DNA of 64,000 bases from Clavulina sp. PMI_390 (taxonomy: Eukaryota > Basidiomycota > Agaricomycetes > Cantharellales > Hydnaceae): the NCBI GenBank assembly GCA_015039315.1, contig WIDE01000112.1, forward strand, positions 25,826-89,825. Direction: 5' to 3'. The notes below the pieces were generated by a model. That model did not search any database, was not told the DNA's origin, and saw nothing but the letters and a program-made list of their open reading frames with translations. This document shows, in pieces, positions 59,194 to 64,000 of this stretch. The number at the start of each line of letters is the position of its first letter. Within the stretch, counting starts at the first letter, position 1. Position numbers and translations under genes: made by a program.

Positions 59194-59560
59194 GAGGTTC
59201 AGCGAAATTCGCGACCGTGATGATGAGTCAGTTGGCTTGGCATCAGTACCCACAATAGACCTGTTGCCGAATAAGGCAGCTCCTTCTCATTTACCTGGCC
59301 AAAGCCTAATGAGGGGTATTGGTAGACTGCGGTACCAAAATTTGAATCAATGACATCATTCCAGCTACCTGGTCAGGAGGACGCCCGAGTAAGGCCCAAC
59401 TTGCGCCACGCAACACTGACATCGGCATTAGGTCACTATCTCAATGAAGTTGTGCAATTGTGACAAAATTACTTGGTATTTACATGGACTAGTATTAATA
59501 TGCTACATGTTCCTGCAATGAGGAGAAACTATTCACGACTGCCAACCAGTAACAAAACCC
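59194..59560. other. intergenic, no gene seen
   Basis: Promoter of zinc-cluster copy C and 3' flank of the endopolyphosphatase gene. Nothing else is supported. Confidence 0.5.
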
Positions 59561-62463
59561 TCAGAACGCCATGTACATGTACGTCACGAACCGCGTCCAT
59601 AACTTTTTCTTCTTCAGGCTCGCTTTACCCAGCTGCCTTGCAAGGCGCAAGTAAGACGGGATAGTGAGGTCCCTGAGTCCGAAGGGCGCGAGGTCTTCCG
59701 CTGACGCATCTCTTATCGAGTGGGTTGGCGAGGCTGATAGGATTGTCGAGTTGTTGAAAAGTTGAGAGGGAATCAGGTGGGACGGAACAGGATAGTTGGA
59801 CGTAGAGTTCAAGACTTCGATATCGTAGGTCATATATTCGAGATTCCATCGCGGCTTTTGGGATGCCTTCAAGTCTAGTTTGTCGATAACGAACTGAGGG
59901 GAAAAGGAACATGGTTAGCGAATGTCACAGCGAGATCATTAAAGAGATAACCAACTTGAGAGTAGCCGAGTGGTGTAAGTGCAGAGTTGGTCCTACTCGG
60001 AGAGTTAGGATCAGTGTGTGCCTTCTTGATCCGGCATTGTTTCTTAGATGAATTCTTCTTGAGACGACAATCTTTGGCTACCGAACTGGTGTCGAGACTC
60101 CTGGTTCAGTACTAGTGACCAACGATTCACTCTATAACCGTGATAGCACTCACACTTGTGGCACAACATCATCCTCCTCATCCTCCAGCTCCGCAAAGCT
60201 CGCGAGCTTACTGATTCGCGACGCCTTACACGAAATCGACTGCCCATCATTCGCAAGCCCAGTCACGTTGTACGTGAATACACGTATCGCTGGATAATAC
60301 ACGGTCACCACACTGGGGCCAACATTGATGATGGACGAGAAGGCGTCAAGGTCGAGCTTGCTCTGCTTCGGTAGAGAGTTAAACGCTGCTGAAAGCGATT
60401 TCGGGGACACGTCCTTCTTCAAAATCCCCACGTCCTCTCGAGGTGAGCCGGAGGTAGGGGAGAATGAATGCGGTAGATATGCGTGTAAGAGCGTCTGGAG
60501 GGACGACGTTGCGATGGATAGCAATGACGTTGAGTTCGAAGGAGCCGCTTCGGGCTGTAGCACGTTCTTGTCGATCCAGTAGAAGTGGTCGACGTTCATG
60601 TGCTAAGAATGGTGGTATAGTTAGATGCTGGCATATGGTAGAAGTAACGGCACTCACTCCAAATAGTTGCCCAACTATCGTGTCTTGATAGCGGAGAACC
60701 AGCTAAACATCTGCTGATCAGCTATGAGGCGTATTTGGGAGGATTTGTCTCACCTCTGCGTATCGATTGCGACAATCGGGGAAGTACAGGGAGGGTCCAA
60801 CATGCCCTACAAGATAGAAGGAGAGTCTCTATGATTGGAAGCTAGTACATGAATGAGAGGATATGGGCATACCCGACAACCACACTTGCATGCCCCGTCC
60901 GCGAAAAACTTCTAGTTGAACCTATTTGCGAGACGAACTATGAGCTTTGGTAGGGGATGACGAGGAGATTATGGTGAAGCCACCTACCCCCAACCAGTCT
61001 AGTTCGAGTCTACCAGGCTGGCCTTTCTTACACCCTTCGACCGCTATGGTGGACAAATGTGCGGATTCATTGCATACTTCGCCGAAGACGTGGGTATAAA
61101 AACGCACCAGAGTTCTTCTCATACCAGTAGAGCGTATTGAGCGACAGAGCCCCCAGCTTATTAGGGATGAGCTCGACACTGTAGTAGGCTCCTCGCTGGA
61201 AGATCTGATAGCTCTCAAATGGAATGAACTTGGTCCATATTCTATAAAGGTGAATTGCGATCAGGGATCGAAATAATAGCAATGGAGTGTACTTCTACAA
61301 ACCCCACAAATTTGTTCGTTATTGTGCTGGGTCCTAGCCTGGTAGTAAGCACAGAGAAGCGCCAATGGATGAGTGGTCAGGTGCGTACCAGCATACATAA
61401 TATTCTAAACGATACTAGAGGTGAGGACAAGACTACAAGGAATTCAGAATAGATATGGCACTTACATGAGCTGAAATAATTCGTACGAGATAGCAACAAG
61501 TTCTCATGAGCCAACCTGCTCAGAACAAGTAGCACAGTCACTCACGCCAGATATCATTGTTACCTGACAACGAGGGAGGTTAGATATCGCATGAGTGAGG
61601 GGAGGAGAGATATAATTACCAATACTTGGTACTACGGGTATCCCTTTGCTGGTAAAGATGCTCGCCATACGGTTGGCAACCATGGTGTTGAGTTCGTAAA
61701 TCTCTGCGGGCGTTCGTGGGTGTTTGGGGTCATTATCATGTCGGGCATTGTCTCCCGTCCCTTATAGGATTAAGCAAGAGAGAAGTCGTCGATATCATCC
61801 ACAAGCGTCCGTAGTGCTGTGATGGCAAACTTACAGATCACGAAGTCAACCTCATTCGCCCACTCCTTCTCTATCCAATCCATCGTGTGGTTGTACAGCC
61901 GTAATGGCGAATCACAATCGCTATCATGACCTCAAATGAATCAGAAAGGCGAGTTCACGCTGCCTCATGGCTGGTTACTCACGAGTGATGTGTTCCCCAA
62001 GGGTCTGCTCGATCGCCCTTTCTAGGCTTCGGATCTTGTGAGTGGCACGCACTAGATATTGCGGCCCCCGCTTGATAAAGCAGGTCGGGGTGCTTTCCAC
62101 AGCCACGATCCAGGCGATTGTTCATGAATGGGGGCAGAGCCAAAAATATGGTGCGAGCTAAGATCAGAGGAAGAATGAGGCAAATACGTGATATTTCGAG
62201 CTCACGATATCTGTGATATGCAAAAATCGACCGGTCAAGGCTCTTTTCAGCGGTGCGCCACTAGAATGCGCAGATGAGCTCGGAGAAAAGATGTCGTCAT
62301 TTGTTATGAATTCGTGTTGGTCGTTGGAGGTTTGTAGATGCGTAAGGGGGGAGGCATAAACACCGAAGGGCCTTATAGATCTATTTTGTTCGGAAGAGTG
62401 AAGGTAGAACCCAGTGAGGGCTATCCAGCTTAGCTGGAGAAGAACGTTGCGCAATAAGGGCAT
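59561..62463 (-). CDS. ppn1: vacuolar endopolyphosphatase, Ppn1-like calcineurin-type phosphoesterase
   Basis: Sixteen exons (minus: 62206-62463, 61983-62092, 61835-61920, 61620-61760, 61546-61563, 61466-61470, 61389-61404, 61303-61333, 61108-61241, 60988-61043, 60873-60921, 60754-60806, 60658-60702, 60154-60602, 59956-60100, 59561-59893), 642 residues. It cleaves polyphosphate in the vacuole. An N-terminal hydrophobic anchor (NVLLQLSWIALTGFYL) precedes the metallophosphatase motifs: FLHITDIHPD (metal D and H), WTGDNARHD, PSIGNNDIW, LSGHVGPS and GHMNVDHF. FIPFESYQIFQRGAYYSVEL and VVTVYYPAIRVFTYN are family hallmarks. Exon 6 is inferred to be only 5 nt. The last exons encode a basic C-terminal tail. 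All metal ligands expected for the family seem present. Confidence 0.88.
61466..61470 (-). other. 5-nt micro-exon of the endopolyphosphatase gene
   Basis: CTCAT, flanked by TTTCAG upstream and GTAAGT downstream, completes Pro-His after NNDIW and allows the next exon to begin with Asn-Ile. Without it the frame is lost between exons at 61546 and 61404. Confidence 0.65.
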
Positions 62464-64000
62464 GATGCCAGCCGTTGGCAAGTCGAGGGGTATAGCAGCC
62501 CAGGGGTGGTCGTTCGCGGGGTACGTCGATGCGCTCTAGGATCTTAAGGGATCTAAAAAACCGGCCGGGTAAGGTTAGGGGGCGAAGAGACCAGCACGCC
62601 TTCTTTGAGCAGCAAGCTCGACGCCGATGTCCACACTCATCAACAGCCTTAGCCTGTTGCGTTCGGTCTTAGCCAGTATATCGTTGACAGGTGCCAATCT
62701 CAATTTGCCATCATGGTAGTACTTCCTCACGGCTTAGAGGTTTCATCGAGATATATGACGACCGGTGTATAAGTTGTTAACATGGGTCCGCTTTCGTGCT
62801 TCTCAGCCCTGTGCGGGCACCTCCCAACGATCTCCGTCACCTGAACCTGAACTTGACGGCCACGATGGCTCCAAAGACTCCTGTGGTATGTGATGAGTTC
62901 ATACCTCGGAATTGCCGGAGGTATGGCCGTGAGACATGTTGCAGGAGATTGTGAGTGCTAAAATTACTACCAATGAAGGTTCCAGTCATCTTCTCCCTGT
63001 CACCAAACAAGGAGAGCAATCCGTAAGGTGCTTCGACTCCGGGCTTTTCTTTTCAGCTAGACCGCTAAAGTCCTTGACGGCAACTTAGGTTATCAAGAAA
63101 ATCTAGATAACGCGTCTCGATCGATCCCATTTAGAGTTCCCGATCCTGGTCGCGTGAGGGGGAAGAAGCCCATCCAGCGCTCAGGACTTTCCGATGGCTT
63201 AGGTAGAAAACAGTTTTCTCCTCCTATTCTAAGCGATCTCCTTTACACCCTATTTCGTCATAGCTGTTCCGGGCTCAGGAACACTCACCACGCCTCATCC
63301 AGCAAACCCTGCATCAGTGATTGCACGGGGTTGTGGAGTCGTCACTAAAGCGCATCCCTTGTTACTGCTACTCCCCCTGACCCACAAGGGGGGCAGGAGA
63401 TCAAGTGGAGCTTGCAATGCGTTCTGCGTTCTGCGTCTGCTCGTGATCGGTGTCACTGCCGCATACGTGCTGATTTTGCGGGGGAGTGATAGGATCACCT
63501 TTTTTTGGAGATATTTCCGTAGCTGGTGGTACTGCAAGACCCCGGCCGAGGTCACCTGTTGTGCACCACACTCGACACCTGCTAGCTGGTATTAGAAGCC
63601 CTCTCTGTCCCAAGATCGGGCGGGCGGAGACGCCCGCTGAACACGGGCCGAACTTTCGCCTTGAATGGACTGCTCCATCCCTGATGCTCGAGTCTGAATA
63701 GGAGCCACCAGCAAGTAGGATACATTGAATTTGCGAAGCTGGGGAGGGCCAGAAAAGATGTGGGGAAGGTGATTCTCTGAACAGTGTGGCCCGCAAAGCC
63801 GTCAAAAAGAACTCGTATGGGAGGTGTGCTCTTTTCATTATTGGCAGCTCCCCCCTTCGCTTCCATTAAAGAACGCAATAATAATTACAAGGCTCTCGAT
63901 TACCTTCCCCAAGTTTTTCGTTTCCACGTCAGTGTCAGTCAGCAACTGAACCCGAACCTGATCTCCCAGCGGCTTTCCAGATAGTGCTCGCTCAAGCGTA
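62464..64000. other. right-edge region, no supported gene
   Basis: This 1.5-kb stretch contains the promoter of the endopolyphosphatase gene. At 63401-63838 an open minus-strand frame of ~145 codons is rich in Arg, Pro, Ser and Cys and shows no domain; an overlapping frame on the same strand is also open to 63878. Such multi-frame openness is typical of GC-rich non-coding or repeat DNA. A gene could begin beyond the edge. Confidence 0.4.

Noticed and set aside
63401..63838. 145-codon minus-strand ORF near the right edge
   Set aside because: Two overlapping frames on the same strand are open and neither has a domain; more like GC-rich non-coding or repeat DNA.

Overview
The window is nuclear DNA of a filamentous basidiomycete fungus, most likely Agaricomycotina. 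The evidence is dense short spliceosomal introns (mostly 45-80 nt, GT-AG with two probable GC-AG cases), very small exons, compact gene spacing, and gene families typical of mushrooms and relatives: leucine-rich F-box arrays, Zn(II)2Cys6 regulators, MYND-finger proteins, an RFX factor and a lipase 3. No rRNA, confident tRNA, CRISPR, plasmid or viral gene was seen. All gene models were spliced by hand from reading frame, splice-site dinucleotides and protein similarity recalled from known families; nothing was searched.

Layout. 1-4.6 kb: the 3' edge of an unknown gene, a low-complexity Lys/Ser-rich protein, a Gemin2/Brr1-like snRNP assembly factor divergent from it, and a short-chain dehydrogenase whose promoter carries a 22-bp perfect palindrome. 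4.9-11.1 kb: a Vps17-like PX-BAR retromer sorting nexin and a four-helix MARVEL-like membrane protein. 11.5-17.1 kb: three tandem minus-strand F-box paralogues. 18.1-21 kb: a MYND-finger protein convergent with a UBE2H/Ubc8-type ubiquitin-conjugating enzyme. 21-25.5 kb: a gene-poor stretch upstream of a large RFX transcription factor (25.5-30.5 kb) with unusually long introns.

31.3-36.8 kb: a second F-box cluster. One intact copy and one broken copy run on the plus strand; the broken copy is interrupted by a ~450-bp element with terminal inverted repeats and a 10-N gap. An unrelated single-exon F-box gene follows on the minus strand. 37.5-40.5 kb: a THOC5-like mRNA export subunit and glucose-6-phosphate dehydrogenase, divergent with about 220 bp between them. 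41.1-48.4 kb: a secreted class 3 lipase, a large STB6-like protein and a PUB-domain protein with an acidic tail. 48.8-50.6 kb: a second MYND-finger protein.

51.1-59.2 kb: three tandem minus-strand Zn(II)2Cys6 transcription factor paralogues with near-identical exon architecture. The last exon of the first copy overlaps a 61-bp repeat flanking a 121-N assembly gap. 59.6-62.5 kb: a 16-exon vacuolar endopolyphosphatase (Ppn1-like) with an inferred 5-nt micro-exon. The final 1.5 kb has no supported gene.

Most single-copy genes are housekeeping (snRNP assembly, retromer, ubiquitin conjugation, mRNA export, pentose phosphate pathway, polyphosphate). The accessory content is recent local duplication of F-box and zinc-cluster genes. 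I see no operon-like or defence-like novel system. The most interesting leads are the inverted-repeat element inside an F-box gene, a shared CxCxxH C-terminus in two F-box subfamilies, the palindromic SDR promoter and the micro-exon.
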